Assembly: GCF_022539505.1 (NCBI RefSeq)
Contig: NC_061512.1
Location: forward strand, 251,984,510-252,048,509
Length of the DNA stretch: 64,000 nt
Origin: Lolium rigidum
Taxonomy: Eukaryota > Streptophyta > Magnoliopsida > Poales > Poaceae
Direction of reading: 5' to 3'
Shown: one piece after another, positions 36,553 through 46,144 of the stretch
Layout of the letters: each line of letters starts with the position of its first letter
Numbering within the stretch: position 1 is the first letter of the stretch
Translations under genes and position numbers: made by a program
The notes under the pieces: generated by a model
Database searches by the model: none
Seen by the model: the letters and a program-made list of their open reading frames with translations, nothing else
Told to the model about the DNA's origin: nothing

Positions 36553-36900
36553 GGGCGTCGTGCGCTACATACTTTATCTCATCGAGCAGGGCGTCCTTAT
36601 CCTGCCGACGGCTTTAGTACCGGTTTCACCCACCAACCGGTACTAAAGGTTACCCACGCGTCCTTATCCCACCGACAGGGCGTCGTGCGCTACACACTTT
36701 AGCTCATCGAGCAGGGCGTCATTATCCTGCCGACAGCTTTAGTACCGGTTGCACCCACCAACCGGTACTAGAGGTTACCCACGCGTCCTTATCCCACCGA
36801 CAGGGCGTCGTGCGCTACATACTTTATCTCATCGAGCAGGGCGTCCTTATCCTGCCAACAGCTTTAGTACCGGTTGCACCCACCAACCGGTACTAAAGGT
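36553..36900. repeat. 125-bp tandem repeat in CACTA
   Basis: A unit starting GGGCGTCGTGCGCTACA begins at 36553, 36678 and 36803. Each contains TTTAGTACCGGTT and AACCGGTACTA facing each other across a short loop, so each unit can form a hairpin. Confidence 0.85.
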
Positions 36901-37051
36901 TTACCTCTGTCTTCCCGCCTATTTTCTTCCCACGCTTTCCACCGGTTCCCGCCTCTGTCTTCCCGCCATTTTTTCACTATATATATGTAGGCTTGGCCAC
37001 CATTTACATATCACATCTAGACTCATATCTGCAAACCTCATCATTCTCTCC

Positions 37052-37580
37052 CATGGCTTCCATCGTATCTCTAACCCCCGGGAGGCGGAGGCGCTTTGCG
37101 CCTCGAACTACCCCCGCCCGCCGGGCTACCGCGTCCCGACCGGCTGGTTGCTAAGCTGCCGGAGGCGTACCGGTCCCTCCAGTCCCTCTAGGTGTGGCGC
37201 GCGAGATGGCCGTCACGAACCACTACTACTTCGAGCTCACGCCGCAGCAGCGGAGGAATCCCCAGTGGCATCCCGACTACAGCCCGACTTGGGAAAGCTT
37301 CTTCATCAATCGGCGTGAGAGGGCGCTTTCCAGGCACGAGGAGGGCGGCCCGCCTCCTTCGAACTTCAACGAGGCCGGCCGTCGGCTGTGGTGGCGCGGC
37401 CGGACTCTCCAGGGCGTCATGGCCTATCGTGGCCCCCGCCTACGCTACCCTCAATCCCAGCCCACGCGTGCTCTCCCGCCGAGGTTCGACTACCGCGACC
37501 CCGATGCCAGCGACGATGATGACGGCGACTACAACGACTACCGTGGCGAGTACTATAGGGCTAGGCACGAGTATGACTGA
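37052..37580 (+). pseudogene. CACTA-associated ORF of unknown function
   Basis: A 128-codon ORF (37194-37580) with ELTPQQRRNPQWHPDY, WESFFINRRERAL, PPPSNFNEAGRRLWWRGRTL and an acidic C-terminus. Upstream in another frame (37080-37160) is NYPRPPGYRVPTGWLLS, which I believe is the start of the same protein, separated by a frameshift near 37165. The pattern GYRVPxGW followed by FFxxRRE and NxAGRRxWW recurs beside cereal CACTA transposases in my recollection, but its role is unknown. Confidence 0.5.
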
Positions 37581-37718
37581 ATGACTCCAACAGTCAAATC
37601 TGGCACTATATCTTAATTTTCAGTTTAGCTATGTACTTTTATTTCGAGTTCAATCGTAATAAAATTTTATTCCCGCCCTTTCTTTCCCGCATTTTTTCTC
37701 CTGTGCGGCGTCGTGGCG

Positions 37719-38094
37719 GGAAAGAAATAGAAAAGAAAACAAACGAAAAAAGAAAAAGAAATAGAAAACAAATAGAAAAGAAAAGAAATAGAAAATAAAA
37801 AGAAAAGAAAAGAAACACAAAAGAAAAGAAAAAAACAGAAAAGAAAGAAGAAACAGAAAAGAAAAAATAAATAGAAAAGAAATATAAAAAAGGTTATAGA
37901 AAAGAAGTAAAAAAGAAAACAAACGGAAATAGAAAAAAGAAATAGAAAAGAAAAGAAATAGAAAATGAAAAGAAAAGAAAAGAAACACAAAAGAAAAGGA
38001 AAAAGAAACAGAAAAGAAAGAAGAAAACAGTAAAAGAAAAAAGAAACAGCAAAAGAAAAGAAAACAGTAAAAGAAAAAAAGAAAACAAAAAAAA
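37719..38094. repeat. Purine-rich (GAAAA)n low-complexity tract
   Basis: About 375 bp of almost pure A/G on the plus strand built from GAAAA, GAAAT and GAAAC units. The minus strand encodes a spurious Phe/Ser-rich ORF of up to 252 codons, which I do not regard as a gene. Confidence 0.9.
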
Positions 38095-38097
38095 AAC

Positions 38098-38175
38098 CCT
38101 TTGGTACCGGTTGGTACCACCAACCGGTACGAAAGGTCTTTCGTACCGGTTGGTGGTACCAACCGGTACCAAAGG
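38098..38175. repeat. Perfect 38-bp inverted repeat in CACTA
   Basis: Arms 38098-38135 and 38138-38175 are exact reverse complements with a 2-base centre (GT), and consist of overlapping GGTACCGGTTGGT motifs. Transcription would give a near-perfect 38-bp hairpin. Confidence 0.9.
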
Positions 38176-38572
38176 CCCCTCCCCCTGGTTTTCCCTTAGC
38201 CGCGCGACGGAAAATCCCCAAATCCCCGGGTTCTCCCTTAGCCGCGCGACGCACAAAGCAGAGCCACCGACGCACCCACGCCGCCGACGCAACCACGCCG
38301 CCGCCGACGCAGCCGCCGCCGCCCGCAGGTAACCTCCCCAGCCCTCTCCTCCTTCTTTCCCTCCCTTTCTCCTCTTGCGAGCATGGGGGGCGGAGCTCGT
38401 CGTCGCGGCCACCTCGCCTCCGCACGCCGCGGCCACCTCAACGGCGCACGCCGCGGCCACCTCGACAGCGCCTGCAGCCTAGCTCGCTCCCCACCTCCCA
38501 CGCCAGGGCCGGCCAGGTGTTCGACAAAATGCCGCCGCGGCGCCGAGCTCTGTGGCAGACGGGGAAGTCGAC

Positions 38573-38903
38573 GCCGAAGGGGCCCCGCTGGGAGGCGATC
38601 TTGAGGCAGAGGCCGACGGCGGCGGAGGGGATCTTCATGGTGGCGGCAGAGGCGAGCTCGGCGTAGGGGTAGTAGCCCATGGCGATGTGCTGCACGAGGA
38701 GGTGGTGGCGCGAGCACATGGGGCAGGAGGCCTGGAGGAAGGCGTCGGGCGCCGCGAAGACGGTGATCGCCCCGGGCCACCTCGCGAGCGGTGGCTCGTC
38801 GACGAGAAGCGGCACAGCCGACGCCATCTCGTTGTAGCCGAGCGAGGTGAGGACCCTCGAGAGCTGCTGCAGGCTGCTGCGGCGCCGTGCCATGGAGGAC
38901 TAC
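38573..38903 (-). pseudogene. Captured fasciclin-like (FLA) gene fragment
   Basis: The minus strand encodes LQQLSRVLTSLGYNEMASAV, then WPGAITVFAAPDAFLQASCP, HHLLVQHIAMGYYPYAELAS, and GLCLKIASQRGPFGV: about 100 residues of a fasciclin domain as in plant fasciclin-like arabinogalactan proteins (cell-surface adhesion glycoproteins). It has no signal peptide, second half or AGP region, so it is a transduplicated fragment. It is inverted relative to the CACTA genes and bounded on both sides by copies of a 23-bp sequence in opposite orientation. Confidence 0.65.
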
Positions 38904-39197
38904 GTCGACTTCCCCGTCTGCCACAGCGAGGCCCGGCTGCACATCAACATCTGCCTCCACGAGGAGTGCCTCGCTGCCGTCCCCAAGGTGGCGCCGGACG
39001 ATGACGCTTGCATTGAGGACAAGAGGTTGCAGGTGAAGCTCGGCTTTGCGGCGGTGGTCGGCAGACGGGAGAAGCACCGGCGGCTTTGCGAGAAATGTGC
39101 TTCTTGTGGTTATGACTGCGTGAACCCTGGGTGGGAGCAGATGACATGGACGGCGGAGCTCAGAGATCACCTACCGCCGAGGCAGTATATTTGTTGA
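38892..39197 (+). pseudogene. Captured Cys-rich coding fragment
   Basis: About 100 codons beginning MEDYVDFPVCHSEARLHIN, with DDDACIEDKRLQVKLGF and CEKCASCGYDC, resembling a zinc-binding Cys cluster, and ending ...PPRQYIC. I do not recognise the family with certainty (an F-box-like or zinc-ribbon plant protein is possible). GC-rich codon use unlike the surrounding CACTA DNA and the adjacent inverted FLA piece suggest gene capture. Confidence 0.45.
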
Positions 39198-39463
39198 TGA
39201 AAAAGTTAATTTTTAGGTGGTTATATGGGTTATACATGTTGTTCTCGTTCTTAGTTTGCTACATTTTTAGCAGGAATCTGACATTATCTTAAGCCCCTTA
39301 ATTAATTTCAAGTCATTGTTCAAGATTTCTTGTTCTTATGCTAGATGGCTATTCAAATAACTAGAATGGAAAATGGGCAAATCGCAAACGAGCAGCAATA
39401 TGATGCCATTGCATTATCACTAGGTGTTCCAGGCACTCTATGGTTTCGCTATTAATCGGTATA

Positions 39464-39700
39464 CATAGAGAGAAGAGCGAGAGGAGGAGCGCCGAGTGTT
39501 AGGGTTAGGGTCCGTAGCGGTGCCGAGTCCGTGGCGGTGCCGCCGCGACATAGAGAGAAGAGCGAGAGGAGGAGCGCCGAGTGTTAGGGTTAGGGTCTGT
39601 AGCGGTGCCGAGTCCGTGGCGGTGCCGCCGCGACATAGAGAGAAGAGCGTTAGGAGGAGGGGGAACACCGTGTCCGTGGCTGTGGCGGTCCGTTAGGGTT
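39464..39700. repeat. 84-bp tandem repeat with telomere-like motif
   Basis: Units start ACATAGAGAGAAGAGCG at 39464, 39548 and 39632 (third partial). The first two contain GTTAGGGTTAGGGT, two copies of the plant telomere-like half-unit. Confidence 0.85.
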
Positions 39701-41832
39701 TTTTTGCTTTCTTCATTTCAATTGTTATCCATCTAGCAATCTGTTATATGATCATGACATGATGAATGAAATACAATTGCTTTCTTAATTTTGTAGTGAC
39801 ATTGAGGTATGGAGGACGGCACCTTCGTCCGAGATGAGGAGGGGGAAGAACCGGTGCAGAAATTGATCTATGAGAGTGCGCGTGGTCCGGAACCCGACGA
39901 TGGAGATGACAACGAGTTCCAAGACTTTCTGAATGATTTTGGCGAGGGACTTGAGTCTGAACAAGTTAGAAAAGACAATGAAGTGTCCATCACAAACTCC
40001 GGCGAGGTGTATATCTATGTATCAATTAGTCCGTGTTCATCCCTAGATGCATTCATTTATTTGTATTGCACTTATTAACGAATAATTTTTTCTTTTAGCC
40101 TTCTGGATCATCGAGCAAGTCTGTTAGAACAAAACGAGGCCCGACGCGGGTGCTAAAGAGTGAGGGCAGGTTAGCCCTCACGGCATTCAAGGATAATGGT
40201 GAACCAGAGCATCCCAAGGAGTTTTGCCGCAAATTTACAAGTCAAGCCGGAGTTATTATTAGGGACCATGTACCGATCAGCATTCAAGAGTGGCATAAGC
40301 CGAAGAACGCGGAGAGTCGTGCTAGTTATGTCAACGACACGATGAAAATTTTTCTTTGGGACACGCTACTGACAAAGTTCAGCCTACCGGAAGACATGAC
40401 GGAAGGCCAGAAGAATAAAGTCAAGGAATGGACATGGAAGAAGATGGCCATACAATTCCGTAGCCGGAAGAAAAATTTATGGGACAAATATAAGAATGAA
40501 GATCCAAGTATTCAATGATAATCTAGTGAAGATAAAAGATCACCGGGCCGCATTTAAGGAGTATAAGAAATCGTCTACTTTTGTGTCCCGATCGAAGAAA
40601 AATACCGAAAATGCTTCAAAGAAGAAACTTCCGCATCATTTGGGGTCAGTGGCTACAAGAGTGCCATTCCGAAGTGGACAGCGTTTGAGAATAAACCGAT
40701 GAATGCAGGAATCACTCCACGGACATGGGACCGGCCCGAACGGTCCAAGTTCGGTTGTTCGCTCATGGGGCAGGGTTGGACCCAAAGACAGGGCTGATCG
40801 TTGCGAAGGGAAAATGGAAGGAAAAAATTGAGGCAATTGTACCGAAGCTTGTAGATGCAATTGAAAAGGTCGAAAGGGAGAGTACATTCCCGATCGAGAG
40901 AATGACGAGCCGACACTCGCTCCGGGGAACCCCGAACACGTTGGACGGGTACGAGCTCGCCCAGGTCTCACCATGAAGGAAGCGTGGCCGGACAGCGCTG
41001 ACACTTATAGAAGCCGTTCGCGAAAGAAGAAGAAGGACGCCGACATTGTAACGGAATTGTTAACTAGGGTGGAGGCTCTTGAGAGAAATCGGAGGGCACC
41101 TGATCAGCCGCTGTTTCTACAGGATCCACAAGCCGATGCTGCCCCATCTCGGCGAAGAAGCGGTGTCGGTTCCTCGCATCTTGACGGATGTGGAGGAAGC
41201 TACCCCGTGGATTATGTCACGGAGAAGACAGATTGCGAGCTACATATGTTATTCAGGACCGCGTCCGTTAAGGTGGCGGTCGGCTATGTGTACCCAAGTG
41301 AAGATGGAGCAATGCACCATCATATGCCCATTCCACCTGGCTGTGTTCGTGTCGGGGTGGATGAAGTTGTTCCGGTTTTTGAAACAGTGGAGCTTGATAT
41401 TCCTAGAGGTGAAGATGAGAGGACACTGGCCGATGTCAAGCACGGTTTCGCCCTATGGCCGAAGAAGTACGTCGTCCTTTTGCAAAGGCCATCGACTCCT
41501 ACACATGAGCAGCAAATGCCATCGACTCCTCCCGGTGGCAGTCCTGGTGAGCAGCCAAGTCCACACCTACCCGAGAGGGACCCCGGCGTGAGTCCACCAT
41601 CTCGAGATCCTCCGCGTAAGACAGCGTCCGTTAAGCGGAACGGTACGCCGCCTAGGAAGAAAGCTAGAAAGGAGAAACAACTGCCGCCTACTGAGAAGTT
41701 ACCTTGGGAAAAAACTCCCGAGGAAAACGCGGAGGCTGTTCAGAAGGAGTTGAAATTTTTTTTTGCACCGAAAGTGCCAGAGATACCTTTCGAGAAGACA
41801 CTAGATCCGGTGAAAGTTGTGCGTACCGTTGA

Positions 41833-43149
41833 TGAAAGGATCGTATGCCGCACCTAGAGGGGGGGTGAATAGGTGCTAACCAATTTTTAGTTCTTTTTCA
41901 ATTTAGGCTTGACACAAAAGGTAAATTCTCTAGATATGCAACTAAGTGAATTTACCTATATGACAAGGCTAACAACTAAGCAAGATATATCTAAGCAATA
42001 TAGAGATAGAATAGGATAGAGGTAACCGAGAGTGGAGCACGCGATGACACGGAGATGATTCCCGTAGTTCCCTTCCTTTGCAAGAAGGTACGTCTACGTT
42101 TGGAGGAGTGTGGTTGCTACGAAAGCCAAACCAACAGCCACGAAGGCTTCACTCAGATCTCCGGTGAGCAACGCCACGAAGGCCTAGCCCACTTCCACTA
42201 AGGGATTTCCTCGAGGCGGAAACCGGGCCTTTACAAGGTTCTTGGGGCACACATCCACAACCAAATTGGAGGCTTCCAAATCTGTTACAACACAACAATC
42301 AACAACAATACATCAACACAAATCAACTAGGGAACCAAATAGGAACACTAGCATGAGATCCCTCAAACAAGAGAGGGGGAAATGAAGAACGCTTCGGTGA
42401 GGATGTAGATCGGTGTCTTCTCCTTCGAATCTCCAAAGATCAAGAGCTTTGGTTGGGGGAGGAAGGAGATCTTGCAAATCTTGTGTTCTTGAGGTGGCTC
42501 TAATGGTGATGAAGCTTGGCAGATTTTTCTTGCAATGATTGAGCAACTTGTCCCTTTGGAGGAGAAAGCTATTTATATGGGTGGAGCTTTCAGATCTGAC
42601 CGTTGGGGACGAAATCCACTAACACCGGAAGTTCCGGCCAGGATGGCCGGAAGTTCCGGCTTCCACCGGAAGTACCAGCCACTCGGACCGGAACTTCCGC
42701 CCTTGATAAAATACCTGCAAAGCAAAAGGAGGGGCGGAACTTCCGGTGGCCGGAAGTTCCGGCCAAGTTCCGGAAACTTGCGAAAACCTTACTGGACATT
42801 ACAGAGCCACAAACTCGGAATTCCGGAACTTGCCCGGAAGTTGGGCGGAAGTTCCGCTGGCCGGAACTTTCGGCCAACTCCACCGGAACTTCCGATACTG
42901 AAGAGAAAACTGAGCACAGACGGCGCTGAGAAGCTTCTGCTGAAAATGTCAGGCCGGAACTTCCGCCAGATTAGGCCGGAACTTCCGCCGGATATAGAAA
43001 ACTCCGGTAACTTCGTAACAGCCTAAACCAATACACCGATCCAACATACTTTTTGATGGCTTGTACCTGTCTACATCAACACACATAAAAATATACATAG
43101 TGTTGACGTCAAACACACAAAACCCAAAAGGGCGGGAAATGTTCTTTCA
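41833..43149 (-). repeat. 3' LTR of Copia element
   Basis: 1,317 bp, TGAAAGGATCG...TTCTTTCA in plus reading. It includes a palindrome array (42628-43003) and a TATA box (minus strand CCCATATAAATAG, 42568-42582). The 22-bp size difference from the right LTR lies mainly in the array. Confidence 0.95.
42628..43003. promoter_or_regulatory. Palindrome array in U3 of left LTR
   Basis: About ten full or partial copies of CCGGAAGTTCCGG or its complement CCGGAACTTCCGG, separated by 5-45 bases, directly upstream (minus strand) of the TATA box at 42568-42582. Arms CCGGAA/TTCCGG surround a single centre base. The layout suggests dimer binding sites or a methylation-sensitive enhancer; no factor is known to me. 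Confidence 0.7.
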
Positions 43150-43164
43150 ATCTCCCCCTTTTTG
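43150..43164 (-). other. Polypurine tract of Copia element
   Basis: The minus strand reads AAAAAGGGGGAGAT immediately before the 3' LTR, the plus-strand DNA primer. Confidence 0.9.
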
Positions 43165-43569
43165 GTGTTTGATGACAACACAAGTATTTGCAAGGAATAG
43201 ATAATGTAAACAACAATGTGAGAGATATAGAGGAGCTCCCCCTATATCTTGCATCCGTCTTCCAAGGGTTAGCAATACAACATAGTGATAAGCATATGGA
43301 TAATAAGATCATGCACACATAGATAACCAAGGAAGACTCACATACGGAGTTTACCATACACAAATAAGGTTCCAAGCACATAGATAGAGTTTACAAACCA
43401 AATAGCTAAGACATAGTTCGACACCATAAAGATAACTAGAATCACAAGCAATAAAAACCAAAGCCAACACGAGCTTGTGACTCCCCCATGCAAATACCCA
43501 CCGAAGAGCAACCTAACAAGGTCTCATTCTCCCCTTTGGCACCAAAGCACCAAAAAGGAAAAAGAGAAT

Positions 43570-45021
43570 CTACGCGTCCCAAGGGTCGGCGTTAGCCCAG
43601 CCGGGAGGGAGGTTCGATGTAGCGCCGGGGTAGGGAGGAGTGTGCGGAGGAGACTCGATCTCAAGACCATCTGGAGGGAGAGGCATGCCATGCTGAGAGA
43701 CCCACTCTGCCTCCGGAGTGATGTTCTCCTCGGATCCGGGAGGAGACACGTCCACCGCAAGTGCCCTCATGATGCTCTTCTGACGAACCCGAGACTTCTT
43801 GGCTTCTGCATGCTGCTGATACTGATGGTGGTTGACTGCAGAGGTGAGGCAAAAGATCTGTCTCATGCGGCGTGCTAGCTTGGAAGCCCAACTAGGTGGC
43901 TTCTCATCCATGGGGTTAACATCTTCAAGAGGAGAGTTGTGGCGCTTGGCCCTCAATGTCTTCACTTCATGGGATGTGAGAGTGAGTGGAATGGATTGAA
44001 CGAGTCTAGCATTGCAAGAATCCATCCAAGTGTCCTCAATGAGCTTCATAATGTACGGAGCAAAGGCGGGAAGCTTCTTCTCATACACACATGACCACAT
44101 CTCATGGTAGATGTAGTCCATCACATCAATCTTCTCACTGGTGCCCTTCTTAGCAAAAGAGTTTGCCATTAGATCCACTTCATAAAGATGTATCTCATCA
44201 AGGTTGCCACCCTTTGGACTAATGGTTTCCCGGTAGACTCTAAGCATAATATCCCAAGTGGGGAGAAGATCCGCAGTCTTGCCCGGAACACCCCAACCGG
44301 GGATGTAGAGGTGCTCCAAGACTTCCCTTGTTTGAGCCCATGAGCTATCATGGCACCTCCAACCATTTGCATTAACACCCGGGTAGCGAGGGTATCCAAG
44401 GGCGGCTCCAAACTTTGCCAAGTTAGACTCAAGGAGCCTCTCATGAGTCATCCACCGAAATGTTCTTGCTTCATCTTGCTCAAAGTGGACGGTGGCATAG
44501 AACTGTTGAATCAACCCAACATCATAGTCCTTGTTGAGCTCCATAATGGGATAGAGCCCAAACTCTCCACACATAGTATAAGCTTCTTCAAAGTACTTGT
44601 TAGCGGCCATCTTCCCGGTGTCAATAGCATGTTGAGGAGCTACTCCCTTCTTGAATGGAATGTAGATCTCATAGAATATCTCCTCTTGGGACTTGTTGTG
44701 GAACCGCTTATCCCCAACCCTATTGTTCCGAGGGGTGAGGTAAGGGTTCATGTCACGGAGCTCCTTGTACTCATTGTATTGCATGCTCTTCACGGATATA
44801 TGTATGTTCTTCCCACGAACAGCCGGTGACTTGAGCCTCTGAGCAACTGCAGCTTGCTGGCGAGCGGTGAGCTTGGATGGTCGGGTTTGCTCGAGTTCTT
44901 CCTCAACCTCATCCACATGATCCTTGCCTCTCTTCTTGGAACCACCTGATAACGGAATCAACATGATAGGAATGATGAAAGAGAACACATAAGCAAGGAG
45001 GCCAAACACCAGAGCATGCAC
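43570..45021 (-). CDS. Third ORF of Copia element (env position), function unknown
   Basis: A 483-codon uninterrupted ORF downstream of pol in the same orientation. The N-terminus is hydrophobic (MHALVFGLLAYVFSFIIPIM, one likely membrane segment) if the first ATG is used; a second Met at residue 20 would omit it. It is followed by a Lys-rich acidic stretch, then a compact region with IYIPFKKGV, MCGEFGLYPIMELN, FYATVHFEQDEARTFRWM, FGAALGYPRYPG, a late Lys/Arg cluster and a Pro-rich C-terminus. The middle recalls the putative plant transposon protein domain found in plant retroelement ORFs. SIRE-type Copia elements often have env-like ORFs here, but I see no glycoprotein features beyond the N-terminal segment. 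The open frame, while pol is broken, is notable. Confidence 0.7.
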   Translation of the reverse strand: MHALVFGLLAYVFSFIIPIMLIPLSGGSKKRGKDHVDEVEEELEQTRPSKLTARQQAAVAQRLKSPAVRGKNIHISVKSMQYNEYKELRDMNPYLTPRNNRVGDKRFHNKSQEEIFYEIYIPFKKGVAPQHAIDTGKMAANKYFEEAYTMCGEFGLYPIMELNKDYDVGLIQQFYATVHFEQDEARTFRWMTHERLLESNLAKFGAALGYPRYPGVNANGWRCHDSSWAQTREVLEHLYIPGWGVPGKTADLLPTWDIMLRVYRETISPKGGNLDEIHLYEVDLMANSFAKKGTSEKIDVMDYIYHEMWSCVYEKKLPAFAPYIMKLIEDTWMDSCNARLVQSIPLTLTSHEVKTLRAKRHNSPLEDVNPMDEKPPSWASKLARRMRQIFCLTSAVNHHQYQQHAEAKKSRVRQKSIMRALAVDVSPPGSEENITPEAEWVSQHGMPLPPDGLEIESPPHTPPYPGATSNLPPGWANADPWDA

Positions 45022-45053
45022 AGGATATCGGGTAACAGCAGAAAAATTCGCCA

Positions 45054-45132
45054 GGCCGGAAGTTCCGGTGAGAACCGGCGGAAGTTCCGCCCCGGGCGGA
45101 AGTTCCGGCGTGAAGGGCCGGAACTTCCGGCT
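45054..45132. promoter_or_regulatory. Palindrome cluster upstream of third ORF
   Basis: Four CCGGAAGTTCCGG-type sites in 80 bp, between the internal TATA box and the third ORF's ATG (minus strand), perhaps in a leader or intron. Confidence 0.6.
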
Positions 45133-45506
45133 GTTCGAAAACAGCGGCAGTTTCTCACCAGATCCGAGGCAATGGCTAAGAGACCCGCATTACCACGACA
45201 TCCTAAGCACGATCTAGTAGAGGAAAGGCATCTAGAGGATTTCTACCATAGCTTTGCCTAGAGTATGCCCTATATTTCATCTAGTGAGGTCTACCCACAC
45301 ATAGAGAGGGAGAGGGCACAAACCGGGGGGAGCCATGGAGGAGAAGAGGGAGAGGATGCCGATCCACGGAGACGATCCGGCGGGGAGCGCCGGAGGAGGG
45401 AGATCCGGCCGGAGGAGCAGCAGCCATCATAGGGGAGGAGCACCACCAAATAGATCTTGGAAAGGGGAAAAGTGAGGAAGATGGAACTGCTCACCCGTTC
45501 GGCCCA

Positions 45507-45660
45507 ATTATATAGTGGCCACTTAAGGCCGGAAGTTCCGCTCGTTGGAGCCGGAACTTCCGGTCTCTCAGGAACCACCCAGGCTGGACACGACAGGCTG
45601 AACTGGCGAAAAAGATACCGGCCGGAAGTACCGGTCGAAACGACCGGAACTTCCGGTGGA
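45507..45660 (-). promoter_or_regulatory. Internal promoter-like region: palindromes plus TATA box
   Basis: The minus strand has four palindrome sites (45529-45660) followed by ACTATATAATT (45507-45517), then a C/T-rich leader. This is the same arrangement as in the LTR U3, but inside the element, about 490 bp before the third ORF. Confidence 0.6.
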
Positions 45661-46144
45661 ACAGGAAATTGTGCCCAAAAACAGGATTTTGACACGAACG
45701 AGGTGCACTTGGAGAAGGTGAAGGATATGTCTTAGATGAGATAGGCTTAGGACAGATACGCCAAACTGTGAGATGGTACATGATCACTCATTTTTGCAAA
45801 TAAATCAAATGAAGGCCAAAAATGAGTGATTTCCCATAAACAAGGAGATGTCAATAAAATCCAATGAAAATCCAAACAACTCCAACTCTTCACGAAGAAG
45901 AGTGTGGTGGCCTAGGCCACCATATATGAGTGTTATGGTATGGCACCGCGAAGATATATCTAGGGTCCAAACCAATACTCATCATTTAAGCTCACATATC
46001 AACATATGATATACCGAGAATGAAATCTTTAATGTTGGCATTATGGGGGAGGGATAGCTCAATAATTTAAACCGCACTCCCCTATATCCATGCCCACATC
46101 TAAACCAAATAAAGTTTTGAGACGAAGGTGTGTTTGCAAGATGG

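Noticed and set aside
37667..38460. Phe/Ser-rich minus ORFs of 170-252 codons
   Set aside because: Translation of the purine-rich low-complexity tract; no real protein expected.
39467..39610. Telomere or interstitial telomere tract
   Set aside because: Only two TTAGGGTTAGGG-type pairs embedded in a longer 84-bp repeat; not a telomeric array.
42628..43003. CRISPR-like array of short palindromes
   Set aside because: Spacing is irregular, repeats are self-palindromic, and it lies in the U3 of a plant retrotransposon.
42628..43003. CCGGAAGT as an ETS transcription factor site
   Set aside because: Plants have no ETS family factors.
43570..45021. Calling the third Copia ORF an envelope gene
   Set aside because: Apart from position and one hydrophobic N-terminus there is no glycoprotein signature.
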